A stretch of 64,000 bases of DNA, from NCBI GenBank assembly GCA_011009095.1, contig VTPC01008693.1:1-64000 (forward strand). The letters run 5' to 3'. The DNA comes from Ignelater luminosus (lineage: Eukaryota > Arthropoda > Insecta > Coleoptera > Elateridae). This document shows positions 24,130 to 36,209 of this stretch, one piece after another. The notes beneath the pieces were generated by a model. The model made no database searches. It saw nothing but the letters and a program-made list of their open reading frames with translations, and was not told the origin of the DNA. The translations under genes and the position numbers were made by a program. Numbering within the stretch: position 1 is the stretch's first letter; every line of letters begins with the position of its first letter.

Positions 24130-26000
24130 AAAAAAAACTAAATATCAGGGAAGTTGATATTTAGATAATCTTGATAACTATAGTAGGCCTTTTGAGTTAA
24201 ATAGTTTTTAATGGCAGTTTTAAAGGCAGTACATTCATGTTGTTTTAGTTTATCAGGTAATATATTATAATTAAACTTAGGACATAGACTATAAGTGTTA
24301 ATTGTAAAAAGCATGGACGGTTCGTACATATTCGCATTTTATGTGTCCTAAGTGTAATTATCATAATTGAAAGCTAGACACTTCGACCCTGTTCTAGACT
24401 TATCTAATCTGGGAGTATTAATATAAATATTTTCTTGATTGCTCGTGTTATACTTGTGTATTTGTTTAACTTTCATGAAGTTAGCTGGATTATCTTTGCA
24501 TTTACCAAACAATGATAAATATAATAAGCACGGAAGAGTTAAAATGTTTAAGTTATGAAACGAGTTTTAGGAATCCTCACGATAACCGGCATCATCTAGT
24601 ATTCTAATGATGCGCCTTTGCAGAGCAAATATACTTTTAATATGTTGTGAATGTCTTCAGACAATTAGGCCATAAGATGCAGAAGTATGAAAGACAGCGT
24701 AATAAGCCACCAATAATATTTCTTTGAGACCCAGTTTAACGAAGAATCTAGATAGAGATCTAAAAATTTAATATTGTTTGGATTTAAGAAGTCATCTATC
24801 TTACGCAAACTGAAAACCATTTTCTTGGTTTTTTCATTATTTAATAGAAGGCTGTTTTTAATAAATCAGTCATTTATTATTTCATAAGTGAGATTTAACA
24901 AGGGCTTGCTTTAGATTATTATTTGATATTGTAAAGATAGCATCATCCCCAAATAATATTTAATCAATATATATTAAAATGTAGCCAGAGGCTTGATTTA
25001 TGTCTTTAAAACAGATTTAAAAAGTATGGGGCCTAAAATTGACCGTTGTGGGACACCATGATTTACTAGTAAAGGCTGAAAATGTTTGCCATTATAAGCT
25101 ACAATCTGATGTCTCTTGTACAAATTAAGATTTTGACACAGTCGATCAAAATCATAGTCCCCCAGTTTATTAATAAGTTGAGAACGAACAACGCAGTCGA
25201 AAGCCTTCATTAAATCAACGAAGGTCGACAATGCATAATCACCATATCATAGATTTTAGAGATGACTGTGCAAGAGAAATTGGTCTATAATATGTTAAAT
25301 ATGTAGGATCACCTAATGTAAATACAGAGATTACTGTGGATAATTTCAATGAACTTGGATAAACACCTTCCTCAATACTTGCATTAATAAGCCTTGTAAA
25401 TAATATTTACTACGCTACTACTACTATTGGTACATATTTGGTTAGCATTTGTGTTATTGACATTACTGTCAGTAAAAGTATTTTGATTTGATTTGATTTC
25501 TTCAGCAATTTGTGTGAAAAACATTAAAATCTTGATATCTTTCGAGATATCGTTAGATTTATATTTGTTTTGATAAGCGTTAATGTTAGACCACATCGAT
25601 TTACCCTTATTTAATGGGTCTTTAATAAGTTTGTTATTATAATCAATTTTCACTTTTTTAATTGCTTTTTTATAGTAGGATCGTAATATTTTAATTTCAT
25701 TTTGAATTAGCTGACAAGGACGTATATGATACAGTTCTTGTAGTTGTCTCAATTCATTGCGCATGTTGTTTAATTCCCCATTGAACCAACAACTCATTTT
25801 TTTAGTATTTGATTTGTTAATTATTCTAACTGGAAAGTATTGAATTTACTATTTACATCCATAAATCAGAATCGATTGAAGCCCAATTTGTTGCTTCAAT
25901 TACATTATACAATTCTAACCAACCTACCGGAGTTAATGGTTGAGCTTTTATTTTTGTACTCTTTATGTTTAAAATGTGTAGGGGAAACTTTAATTCCGTA
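24130..26000 (-). pseudogene. Jockey/CR1-type LINE remnant (linker, RT, C-terminus)
   Basis: From 5' to 3' on the minus strand: LTPVGWLELYNVIEATNW (about 25920) at the end of the endonuclease, then the 137-codon linker frame 25384-25797. IEEGVYPSSLKLSTV and RPISL follow near 25380-25270. The RT frame 24998-25231 contains FVDLMKAFDCVVRSQLINKL and VNHGVPQRSILGPILF. FGDDAIFTISNNN stands at about 24940 (FADD expected). LQRRIIRILDDAGYRED comes near 24600, and the terminal frame 24138-24329 holds NILPDKLKQHECTAFKTAI then KNYLTQKAYYS. Stops and frameshifts are frequent, including loss of the usual GVPQGS Gly. It is 5'-truncated inside the endonuclease. Confidence 0.9.
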
Positions 26001-26335
26001 ATTATTGTTATGTAGGTGATAGAACAAGTGAGAATTGTCAGTATAAACACTTAAGATATAAATTTGATATAACTATAATTTGAATTTCAATTTATATTTG
26101 TGAGTACTAATGCCAAAGTATATTAAACATGGAATTCTAGTAGTGATGTACTAATTTTGTGAAGCAATGCACTATAAATAGAGAAAATGCAACTACAGTT
26201 TTGTGGTATTTAAGCTGAAATAAATAAATAATAAAAATTGGCTTTCGAATTTGATTTTAGTGTAAAAGCCTCCTATCTCTGTATATCGAATATAAAATAC
26301 AACCACTCAGGGCCAATCACAGCTCCCCCCCCCCA

Positions 26336-26647
26336 GCTGATAATTTAGGCGTTACTACTTACTTTTAATACTTGAAGCGAATATTCTGGATTACTTATGT
26401 TTTTTTACTGTTTTCTGTTTTGCCTGGAAGTTTTCTTGTTTGTTTTAATAAACACCCTGTGCATGTCAAATTGTAAATACCGAGCAGTTGCAATTGGCAC
26501 GCCCAAAATCTTAATTAAAGGGTCAGAGTACGGCCTTCCAAATTAATCTAATTATCAAAGGAAACTGCTAGCCTGGAAAAGTTAAATTTTTGTATTTGAA
26601 TAGATTCTATGTTTTATAAGTTATCTAGTAAAGGTTTTACCAATCTG
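26336..26647. repeat. repeat module A
   Basis: About 310 bp starting GCTGATAATTTAGGCGTTAC and matching 27966-28275 (A') in the same orientation with scattered differences and small gaps. No coding potential and no known family. It is preceded by a run of ten C residues at about 26324. Confidence 0.85.
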
Positions 26648-26680
26648 ATTTTATATTAAAATTGTCCAGAATAATAATAC

Positions 26681-26975
26681 TTTTGAAGTTCAGAAGCTCA
26701 AAAATTGTATTTTATATCTGTTTTTCTATCGAATCGGGCACTACTGTCGTTCTCCTAACTTTATTTAATTTTATGTGATGTACATAAACAGTCTTTTACT
26801 AACAAACTGTTCCTTCTTTTTGGAACTAAATTTTAGTATCAAGGCCGAAATTCTTCTGCCGGTACACTTATCTATGTACTAATATCGTGTTTAAATTAAT
26901 TGCTATCATGATTTATTTCAAGTAACAATTTTTGGATTTTGTTTTGTCTTTTAGTGTTCCAGTGGAATTATTCTG
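26681..26975. repeat. repeat module B
   Basis: About 295 bp starting TTTTGAAGTTCAGAAGCTCA and closely matching 27571-27862 (B') in the same orientation. Module A precedes it by 34 bp here, while in the second unit A' follows B'. Confidence 0.85.
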
Positions 26976-27199
26976 TCCCCCCCGACAGCTGCCTCGGGCC
27001 TCGCAATATTAGGGGTTTCAACTTGGCAACAATTTGTTTTGTCCACAATTTTATTTTAAATTTTGAAGAGCCTCTAAAATATTAGTTACCCCGGGCCTCG
27101 CATTTTCTGTGGAAGGCCCTGCAACCACTACTGTAATTTGAATGATTACTACAGATTAAGATTGGCTTTTTCCAATCCACTTTCGTTAGATGCAATTAA

Positions 27200-27500
27200 G
27201 GTAACATTTAAATGAATCCTATATAATAATGACCATTACTAAAAGACCTCCTTTTCGCACATCTGACTTAATGTGAAAGTGAGCTCTTTCTTAAACTTGT
27301 GCGAGAAACCTAGGAGAAGAAATACTTTTCACGGCTTTATCCTCCATGTCATTATTGCTGTGAGATAATCATTTCTCTCTCTCACACACACACATACATG
27401 TTATTTGCAAGACCTGCAGAAAGTACTTTTCACAATACTATTTTCTACGATCGCTACTTAAAGACGTCGTTTCCGTACACCTGACTTAATGCGAAAAAAC
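27200..27500. repeat. ~40-bp direct repeat inside the spacer
   Basis: AAAGACCTCC...CATCTGACTTAATGTGAAA near 27241-27282 is repeated as AAAGACGTCG...CACCTGACTTAATGCGAAA near 27460-27497. A CTCTCTCACACACACACA tract lies between them (about 27377-27395). Confidence 0.6.
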
Positions 27501-27570
27501 TTTTCATGGTTAGGTATAACGGCGGCTGTTTATTTTTTATAATCCAGCATGGAATCTGAAGGAAAATTAG

Positions 27571-27862
27571 AGTTTTGAAGTTCAGAAGCTCAAAAATTGT
27601 ATTTTATATCTGTTTTTCTATCGAATCGGGCACTACTGTCGTTCTCCTAATTTTATTTAAGTTTATGTGATGTACATAAACAGTTTTTTACTAATAAACT
27701 ATTCCTTCTTTCTGGAACTAAGTTTTAGTATCAAGGCCAAATTCATTTGCCGGTATCTATGTACTAATATCGTGTTTAAATTAATTGCTATCATGAATTA
27801 TTTCAAGAAAGAAATTTTTGGATTTTTGTTTTGTCTTTTGGTGTGTCAGTTAAATTATTCTT
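27571..27862. repeat. repeat module B'
   Basis: Second copy of 26681-26975. A 68-codon open frame crosses it (27667-27873), but the matching copy B does not keep it open, so it is not a gene. Confidence 0.85.
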
Positions 27863-27965
27863 TTTTATTGTAAAACATATTTTTTGTTCTACAATAAAGT
27901 TTAGAATTAATTCTGGATTTATACAATTTTCCCTTCTAACACTTATGGTTCTGCTTTCCTACCTG

Positions 27966-28275
27966 CTGATAATTTAGGCGTTACTACTTGCTTTTAATAC
28001 TTAAAGCGAATATTCTGGATTACTTATGTTTCTTTACTGTTTTCTGTTTTGCCTGGAAGTTTTCTTGTTTTTTTTATAAACACCCAGTGCATGTCAAATT
28101 ATAAATAATACTGAGCAGTTGCAATTGGCACGCCCGAAATCTTAATTAAAGGGTCAGAGTATGGCCTTTCATATTAATCTAATTATCAAAATGTTAGCCT
28201 GGAAAAGTTACATTTTTATAATTGAATAGATTCTATATTTTATAAGTTATCAAATAAAGATTTTACCAATCTCAT
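27966..28275. repeat. repeat module A'
   Basis: Second copy of 26336-26647. It follows B' after about 100 bp of unrelated sequence. Confidence 0.85.
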
Positions 28276-28589
28276 TGATAGAATAATGAAGCTGATAGCA
28301 ATAACATTTTAATACATAACAATTTAAATCTTGTTTGTTGGAATTTTGTTTAACTGCGGCATCGTAAGAACAACGACAGTTTGTAACCCAAATTTAGGCT
28401 ATACATTTGAAAATTAGGGTGAAATAGGAACTTCATCATCGTTGCTATTCATTATATCGGAAATATATTAAAACCTCTCTTATTTCAAATGTCCGTCGAT
28501 TCTGTCCGGCATCATTGCGTAATTCTCTGCCTACTTGTCCAATGCCAATCAGAACTACAGTTTCTAATGTATTGTCTCAATTGGGGCGC

Positions 28590-28645
28590 CATAGCTCAAA
28601 TTCCCGGACCAAACATTCTTACTAAGGTGTTCTGTAATTTTCCTT
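28590..28645 (-). repeat. degraded relative of the tRNA-like sequence
   Basis: The plus strand shows TAGCTC then CCGGACCAAA then ACTAAG and AATTTTCC in the same order as in 10460-10517, but it lacks a recognisable cloverleaf. It is probably an old SINE head of the same family. Confidence 0.35.
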
Positions 28646-30881
28646 AGTTGTGCAGGTGAATACCGGAATGGATTTGATTTTACCCTTATTTCATCCTTAT
28701 CTTCACCCTAGTTTTGGATTAAAGAAAACCCCTTGACTCCTAAAGTGGCCTAGGCCCAAATGAGAAAATAAAGTACAACGGCCGTTCTTCCTTTTGATCT
28801 CATTCTTGTTTGTATCAAATTACATAAAATTGATTAATGGTGAAGCGACGTGTTTGGAGATTTTGCAAGTCAATGCAAAACCTATTTCTGAACCTCGACC
28901 GTCACGTTGACAAATTACATTATTACTGCCTATATTACATTTATGGCCCGTAGTTCTATTTTGACCTGCCTCAGCATTCGCTGAATTTTAGCGACGTCGA
29001 CTGTTTCTGACTAGTTGTTTTATGCCTCAATGCCTCAGCAGTTTGATTTCTCAGTCATTATCACAGCTTTTTCAGCTCAAACGAGCCCGAAAATTTCTTA
29101 TGAACTTGCTTGGAGCACATTTAATGTATTTTTGGTTTTTGGGACATAATTGATATAGTTTTTGAGGTTAAATAAGACAGTACTTAATCGGATTAAAACA
29201 TTTATCATTTTTGGTAGGTACGTTCTACTATAAATGCCAGGTTTGCCACTTATTGTTAGACATCCTGCACTACCAGTTTTAGGTATGACACACCAAAACT
29301 TTATCAGCAAACCTGACTTTTCCTTTGAATAAGGCTCATTTTGTTTTTATAGCATTAGGAGTTTCTTTTCTTCAAGGTGAAAATAATTAAATATTTCATT
29401 AATTAAATTTCTCTAAAAAGAGAAAAGATTAAGGCACGCTTTGATAGCTATGTTTACATTTAGGTGTGTTTTCTTTATTTAAATTAATTATTTTGCATAA
29501 AAGAATCTAAAGACAAACGCCAAACAAAATGTTAATTTATGCAGTTATTACAGTTACCTAATTCAGTTAGTGGAATTTGTAATATGTTTACTTATGTAAC
29601 AAGTGGGATTATGATGATTAGTATAATACACGTGGAGATGTTTGTAGAACGAGGCGTTAGCTGAGTTGTGTAATCACACAAGTACTAGATTAATTCAATA
29701 TCCTATGCGTTGCATACACAATTTTATCTACGACTGTATTTTAAAAATCGTGACTTCAATTTGGATTGGCATTTTTTATAAGCGTCAATATTAAATTTGA
29801 AACAGCGATCGGTGTAGCAATACACGGACTGATATTAACAAATTCAGTACTACATTATAGCCCTAGTGCTATAACAACTGCCATCACCTAACTAAAAATC
29901 GTCGTGGATTACGTCATATACCCATTAAGCTTGAATTTCACTCCTCTTGCTGTTCGAAATACAGAGTTTAGTTCCATAAGATAATTAATGATGCTAGAAT
30001 CATTAGTTTGAGCAACAAAACGCATATATATAGCAATTGCATTATAAAACGCGCGAGATTCTAATAAAGATATTAAAGATATTAAGAATGTTATTAATGT
30101 GAACGAAGATCTTAAGGGTATTTTAGTTAGTATTAGAAAAATATTAATCACCCTTAATTATCTTGACCTTTATTGTGAGTTGAATTTCTATATTTCTATA
30201 ATTTGATAGGAACAATCAAAGCAGTTTTCTAAACTCTAGATTAATAACAATATAAATAGACAACGCCAATTGATGTGAGTTATGATTTGAAAAACGATAG
30301 AATAGAAGCTTAGTGAAAACTATTAGAAATTCAAACAACAATTAGGTGTTTTCAAGCAAGAAACCACATAAATTAAAACAGAAAATTAAAAACATCAGTC
30401 AGTCTTGAAAAATTAATGATAGAATAGTGGTTGGTTTGTATGACTCACGTCAGAGGTTCACAGATGCTTGTAATTTCTGAATCAAGAGAGTTGCTGCTGG
30501 AATTCGAAACTTTTATGTATGTATTAATTACGTTCTTATATGTAGGTATTTCGAATTTTCAAAGTTATGGTATTGTTTATGGTGCAACTACTGCAATCTT
30601 AAACTCAATCGATTTTAGATGATTCGTCAATAACAAAATAAACTTAATTATTTTTGATTGCAAAATGCCTTAATACATTGTGTATTTTTGTTTTACAGTT
30701 AGTTGCTCCATAATAATTGAATAGGATTGAAAATCTGGGCAATATGTAATAAATCATGGATTATGAGTTTGAAGTTGTTAAATATCGCAATTTGTATACT
30801 TAATGTAAGCTACGAAACAATAAAAATATATTTATCTTAAGCTGAAAACATTTCTATTTTACTAAATTGAGTGTTTCATAC
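28646..30881. other. gene-free AT-rich DNA
   Basis: No recognisable gene or element. Open frames 29098-29310, 29909-30151 (minus) and 30431-30622 (plus) carry no known motif. Confidence 0.5.
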
Positions 30882-30942
30882 TTGCAAGAGAGCTCTATCT
30901 TCTTTTGATTTTCCCAACCATCACCATTTCCACCTGCATTAT
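30882..30942 (-). other. candidate internal exon (61 nt), unknown gene
   Basis: On the minus strand a pyrimidine-rich tract ending ACTTATTGCAG precedes it, and it ends TTGCAA|GTATGA. Only one frame is open: NAGGNGDGWENQKKIELSC, with two bases left over at each end. Family unknown. Same strand as the candidate at 6188-6264. Confidence 0.2.
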
Positions 30943-33473
30943 CTGCAATAAGTTGAGGGTATCAGAAGTAAAGAAATAATCCAGTTTGTATTTATAATTT
31001 GCTATTGCCAATTTTATTGTAGAGTAATTTCATTTACCATCTGTATACTTAAAAAAGAATTTTAAATGAAGTAATTTTAATCTTGAAATTGGATAATTCT
31101 AATTGGAAGTGGACAATGGATCATTTAATTAGTCTTCATTATGTAGGTACAAAGACAATCAACAATTTAACGTTAGGTAATTCTTTGCAATAAAGACTAT
31201 AATTAAGCGATTGACAATTCTTGATTTTAAATCAAAGTAGTCAAGAAATAAAGGTGGGCAATTAGAAATCTCTTATCTTTTTATTTACTTTTTTTTATCT
31301 TTTGACTATTAAAGCTTTTTAATTTTAACTTATCGGAATTAAATACAACTACTAGGAGAAAATACAATGGAGCTACATAGATGATGGTTAATTTTTTTGT
31401 GTATGCGAGTGAGTGTGTGTGTTACAATGTAGGACTTTTTAGTGCCTTGCCTGGTTATTGATAAGCTGTAAGCAAGAGAGGCGTAATTAACCAGCTCAAT
31501 GTGGTCGAGGTAGTTAGTAAAGTGCACGTCAGTCACGCGTTAAACGTTGTTTATTTCAAACAAACCACGTTCCAATAATTGCATAAAAGTTAACAGCATT
31601 TTCATGTGTATGTATGTGTGCGTATGGAACTAATAACAAAACCAGGAATAAACAGACAGATTTTTAATTCATTCCGCTCTTTGCAATTAGAATTTCTGAA
31701 AGATTGAAAATGACTATTTTTAGAGATGAAAGAAAAAATTCAATTTTTGCATAATGTAATGGTATGGTCCGTCACGGTAACAGTTGTAAATATATAAAAT
31801 AATTAGAAAATAGCTGGGAAATGAGCCGAAACAACTAATTATCTGAGATTTGTAAATCTGTTTTTATTGTATTGTGTAATTTTAGTACTCCCATTTACTG
31901 TTGTATTTTAGTTTCACCCACTTTATAAAGAACAACTAAGTTTTTGTATTCGGTTCGTTAGTTAATGTCGTCTAAAAATAAAACTAATTAAATAACAATA
32001 ATACATTATAAAATTCATATTTATAGATCGTATATTTTTAGAATAACAAAGTATTTATAATGGTAAACTTATGAGAGATAAAAAAACAAACTCTCAATAT
32101 GTCATTGTTGCCCAACACTACATATATCTGCTGCACGCGTTTGCGAAGCTCGAAAGTTTCAATAAACTATTTCAAAATTATTTATGAACACATCTAAAGT
32201 TTGCAACTTCAAATGATTTATTATATGTATTTAGTTGAAGAGTAGTGTGCAAAAGAAGAGAATTTTCTTTGCTTCAAATTTCATTCTCTATTTTGCCTTA
32301 CGGATCATTAAGCTTTTGCTATTCTATGGGCAATTAAAATGGCATTAAACGCTTAAAACTGTTGATATACTTCTAGTGTAATGCAATTGGTTAACAAAAC
32401 ATCAGTAATATAATTTTTATTTGAATTAAACAAAGAAGTCTGTTGGAACTAAATACAGCTGTTAAGCTTACTACAAAGCTTTTGTCGTATTCCGTTATTA
32501 CAATATAGAGCAACCACAAGACTCGTTATTAACGGTCTCATGTATTATAAAATCCAAAATTTAAATTTTTCTCGCTTTAATTTTGCATAAAAAAATCTTT
32601 ATCAAATGTATATTTTTCAACTATTGATTTTTCTTTTATTGCCATTATTATTATTATTCTTATTATTATTTATTATAACTTAAATTTGGTTACCCTTAAT
32701 ATCTGTATCAAATCCCAATTAATTACCAATTATACGAAACGTTTATGAAAGAAAAAGTATAAATTAATAATGATTTATATGATTTGCTTCATCGGTTCTT
32801 TTCGCTTGATTTCTGGTCGTTTACTGCTATTGTGGAATTGCACCGCTGAAACGGCTGTGCATGAAACCGTATACTGTAATTTACATCGACAACCGAGTAG
32901 TTAATAAAACAGGTGCACTTCTACCGTGGTGTGGTGCTTTATAGTACACATAGGTATAGGTATATTTAAGAATTCAGGTTACAACTTGTAATAGATATGT
33001 ACGCATTATTCAGTAATCCAGTTACATAACGTATTATACAGATAATCTTTCTATTCAACTTATAATTTAATCTCACAAATTAATTTTCCATATTTGAAAA
33101 TACCTGAGAATCAATGACTTTTTTAAAATTAATGTCTAAGGTATTTCATTTAAGTATTGTACTATGTTCTCACCTTGTTATTAATGTGAAGTCATCATTG
33201 AAATTGAAATAAGTCAATATAATATTATGCCCAATCTTCTTTAGTGTTGTAGACTGTAAGGTTGAAATTTGGATGGGTGTGTGTGCATTAGTCCGATTTC
33301 GTCAAAAAATCGCAGTAGATATAACTAGCAGTTTCAAAATGAACCTGTATACTTTAATTTTCCCATTGTAATATCTACATTTAATTTTGCCCAAAATGTT
33401 TTTACCCATGGATATGACCCTTTGCCGCCAAAACGTCAAAATATTAAACAAAAATTACTTTTTACGTTTTACG
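30943..33473. other. gene-free AT-rich DNA
   Basis: AT-rich DNA with a TTATTATTATTATTCTTATTATTATT tract near 32643. Nothing coding was recognised. TTTCAAAATGAAC at about 33330-33342 recurs inverted near 34511-34523 and may be a worn TIR of the Tc1 remnant between them. Confidence 0.45.
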
Positions 33474-34294
33474 ATGGCTAGAAGACTCTCAGAAGAAGAG
33501 AAAATTAGAATTAGTGAACGTCTAGAATAAGGAAGATCTACAAAGAGAAGTTGCAGAGGAAAATAGTGTAAATAAAAATGCTGTAGGTATTAGCGATAAA
33601 GAAACGATAACGAAACAGATAAGCATTTTATCCAGAAAAGGTACTGGACGGCCAAGAATAATCACTTTTTAAGAAGATAATAATTTAATTACCTTTTAAA
33701 GAAATAATTCCTTTGGAACAACACGACCTGCAATGATGAATACAAATCTTCCGAGCTCTAAGTCAATGGAATGTCGTCGTATAGTAAAGTCCGACATTAG
33801 AAACCACGTATTAGCAACTAAGAGTTCAGTTTTAACTGAACAAAGGGTTATTTGTACTGATAAATTTTAGAGGAGCTGGAGTCTGCTGGAGGATTGATGA
33901 AAAGTAAACCTATCTAAATATTGTAGAGGACGTAAATCTACCGTTGTTCGCGAACTGTCTCCAGAAAGTGATTCCATTTATCAACAAGATAATTGCCCTG
34001 TGCATACGGCACATGTGATGACAAACTGGATGCAAATAAATAATATTAATTTATTACAGTGGGTAGCTAAGGGCGCTGATTTAAATCCAATTGTATATAT
34101 TATTTGGGCTTGGATGATAAAACAGACAAATCAAAGTAGATCAATGTAGGAATAAGGAAGAATTACGGGGACTTGTAGAAAATACCTGGGAAGATCTGTT
34201 CGAAAACGAAGAGTTTGTTAGAAAGTTAATAGAATCCATTCCTCAAAGATTAGGAGCTGTAATAGATGCTGATGGAGCAATGACAAAATACTAA
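33474..34294 (+). pseudogene. Tc1-type transposase (broken, catalytic Glu replaced)
   Basis: It starts with MARRLSEEEKIRISERLE at 33474, the N-terminal DNA-binding helix region. SRKGTGRPRIITF, the GRPR hinge, follows at about 33628-33670. A deletion removes the part with the first catalytic Asp. After GAGVCWRID (about 33875), VRELSPESDSIYQQDNCPVH (about 33945-34005) supplies the second Asp. Exactly 34 residues lie between that Asp and the expected Glu, matching DD34E Tc1 elements, but the codon is GTA (Val) in LNPIVYI where LNPIEN is usual. The C-terminus ESIPQRLGAVIDADGAMTKY stops at 34294. Several stops occur upstream. Confidence 0.85.
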
Positions 34295-35470
34295 TAACTG
34301 TTAATGTTCTTAAATATAAAATATTTTTACTTATTTATTGTATTATTATTATTATTGCTATATTCAATAAAATTCGTATAAGCTATCTTGAAAATAGTAA
34401 ACAGAGGAAATTCTAACTTTAGTTTGTTCACTTTATTTGACCAATAAAGTTAGATTCACACTAGAAAAGACTTACATTTTAAAATCATAGTAGTTGGCCA
34501 GTGTCGTAGTTCATTTTGAAATCAATAGTACCCACTAACAAAAGTCCAAAACTCTCGTAATTCAGTCATTCTTCAAACGGAAGATATATGTCTCTTATAA
34601 CATTAATAAACCACCATGATCGTGCGATTTAACGTTTTTAAACTTCTTTTTATTTCCATATTTAAAAAATTCTATGTTTAAATCCCCACTGCATACTATA
34701 GATAATCTAACTAACAATATTAGATAATTTTATGAACGAATTAACAAAGACGTTGTACAGAATGTGTTTGATAGCATCAAGCGACGGATAAATCTATGTA
34801 CCGAATACAACAGAGAACACTTTCAACATTTGTTATAATATTTATTGTTGCTAAATTTCAATATTACCATACCCGAATCAATTTGTTTTATCTCATTTAT
34901 CTTTAGAAAGCATGTTTTAATACCTTAAGGTTTCTTTTTAGAGATTTCAGCTGCTAATGTTTTACATTTAACCTTTGGTTGACGTTAATCAACTATCAAT
35001 GTATACGTCTACCTATAATAAACACATGCTTTCTGTTTGAAGGATAACTCGATTACAGGAGTTTTTGGACACTCGTTATACTCTTATTATATTGCCAAAA
35101 TCGTTCTTTTGTACAATTTTCCTATCATGTTTTAAAACGTTTTTTTCGAATCTTCCATTCAAAAGACTTAACTAACGATGATAAATCTTTCGTTCATTCG
35201 GCAGATTAAAGCATCATAAGCGGTTTGGACCGAAACAAGCGAAATAGACGATGGTGTCAAATTAAACATACCGGTCTGGAACACCACTATGGATGACTGT
35301 TCTTTTAGTTAATAAGAAGAAAAGAACAAAATTTATTGTCATGGTAGGTAGACTAACTATACTGCAACCTTTGTTACAAGTTTTTGTCTGTAATTAACAA
35401 ATCTGGATTGTAAGAAAATTCATAATTGTTTAGCTTCTTTTGAAAAAAAAATTAACGAAGAATTATTATA
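34295..35470. other. gene-free AT-rich DNA
   Basis: No gene recognised. It includes the 3' flank of the Tc1 remnant with a possible worn TIR near 34511-34523. Confidence 0.45.
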
Positions 35471-35834
35471 CACTGACCGGAAAAAAAACCGGCCACTCTG
35501 AAATATTTCGCAAAATTATTAATTTCAATGCCATGGCGGTTGAATGATGTAATTCAAGCTCGAGGAGGACATACACACTACTAATAATTATCAGGAGGTC
35601 CATTATAAACAGCCACATTTATTGTTTCTAATTAAGAAAATATCGTATTTAGACTGTTTTTGCTACTTTTTAAATTAAATTTATTTCTGTATTAATTTGT
35701 CTCTTTTTTTAGCTAATCTGTACACCCTGTGTCAACAGTGAATCTTTAATCAAATAACAATCACTGGTTAAAATAATTATTATTAAAGTGATTTTGGAAA
35801 TATTTCAGGGTGACCGGTTTTTTGCCGGTCAGTT
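35471..35834 (+). mobile_element. Tc1-type deletion derivative (MITE, 364 bp)
   Basis: The ends CACTGACCGG...CCGGCCACTCTGAAATATTTC and the reverse complement of the right end (AACTGACCGG...CCGGTCACCCTGAAATATTTC) form TIRs of about 40 bp. They are flanked by TA on both sides (35469-35470 and 35835-35836). Inside, 35528-35584 still encodes MPWRLNDVIQARGGHTHY followed by TAA, the usual extreme C-terminus of Tc1 transposases. The element is therefore a fused remnant in which nearly all of the gene was deleted. It has no activity of its own but could be moved by a related transposase. Confidence 0.85.
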
Positions 35835-36209
35835 TATTATGATACCACCAGATTCAGTTGTTAATTATTTTATTAAACTCACAGGTTAAGGGAAGAAACA
35901 AATATAGCACAGGAGGACAAACAAATGAAAACCTTGGAGTTTTTGATACCCAAGTGGTGTATTAAGTCTCTATTTCAAAATATTAACTCAGTTTATTTTG
36001 AATCGTTGAATCAGCTTACCTAGAAACTAAAATTTGTTCCAAGTTAATCTTAGTTAGGAAAAAGCTCTCGAACTTGTCTTATAAACTGATTCAATTAGTC
36101 CTTATCTGATAGTTTACTGTAAGAGACCTATTTCGCATTAATCGTGCTTTAAAATATATTCCATGCATGGAACTATCTTTTAACTGCATTATGTCAGGTC
36201 TTGAGCTGA
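35835..36209. other. gene-free DNA
   Basis: Nothing recognisable. Confidence 0.5.
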
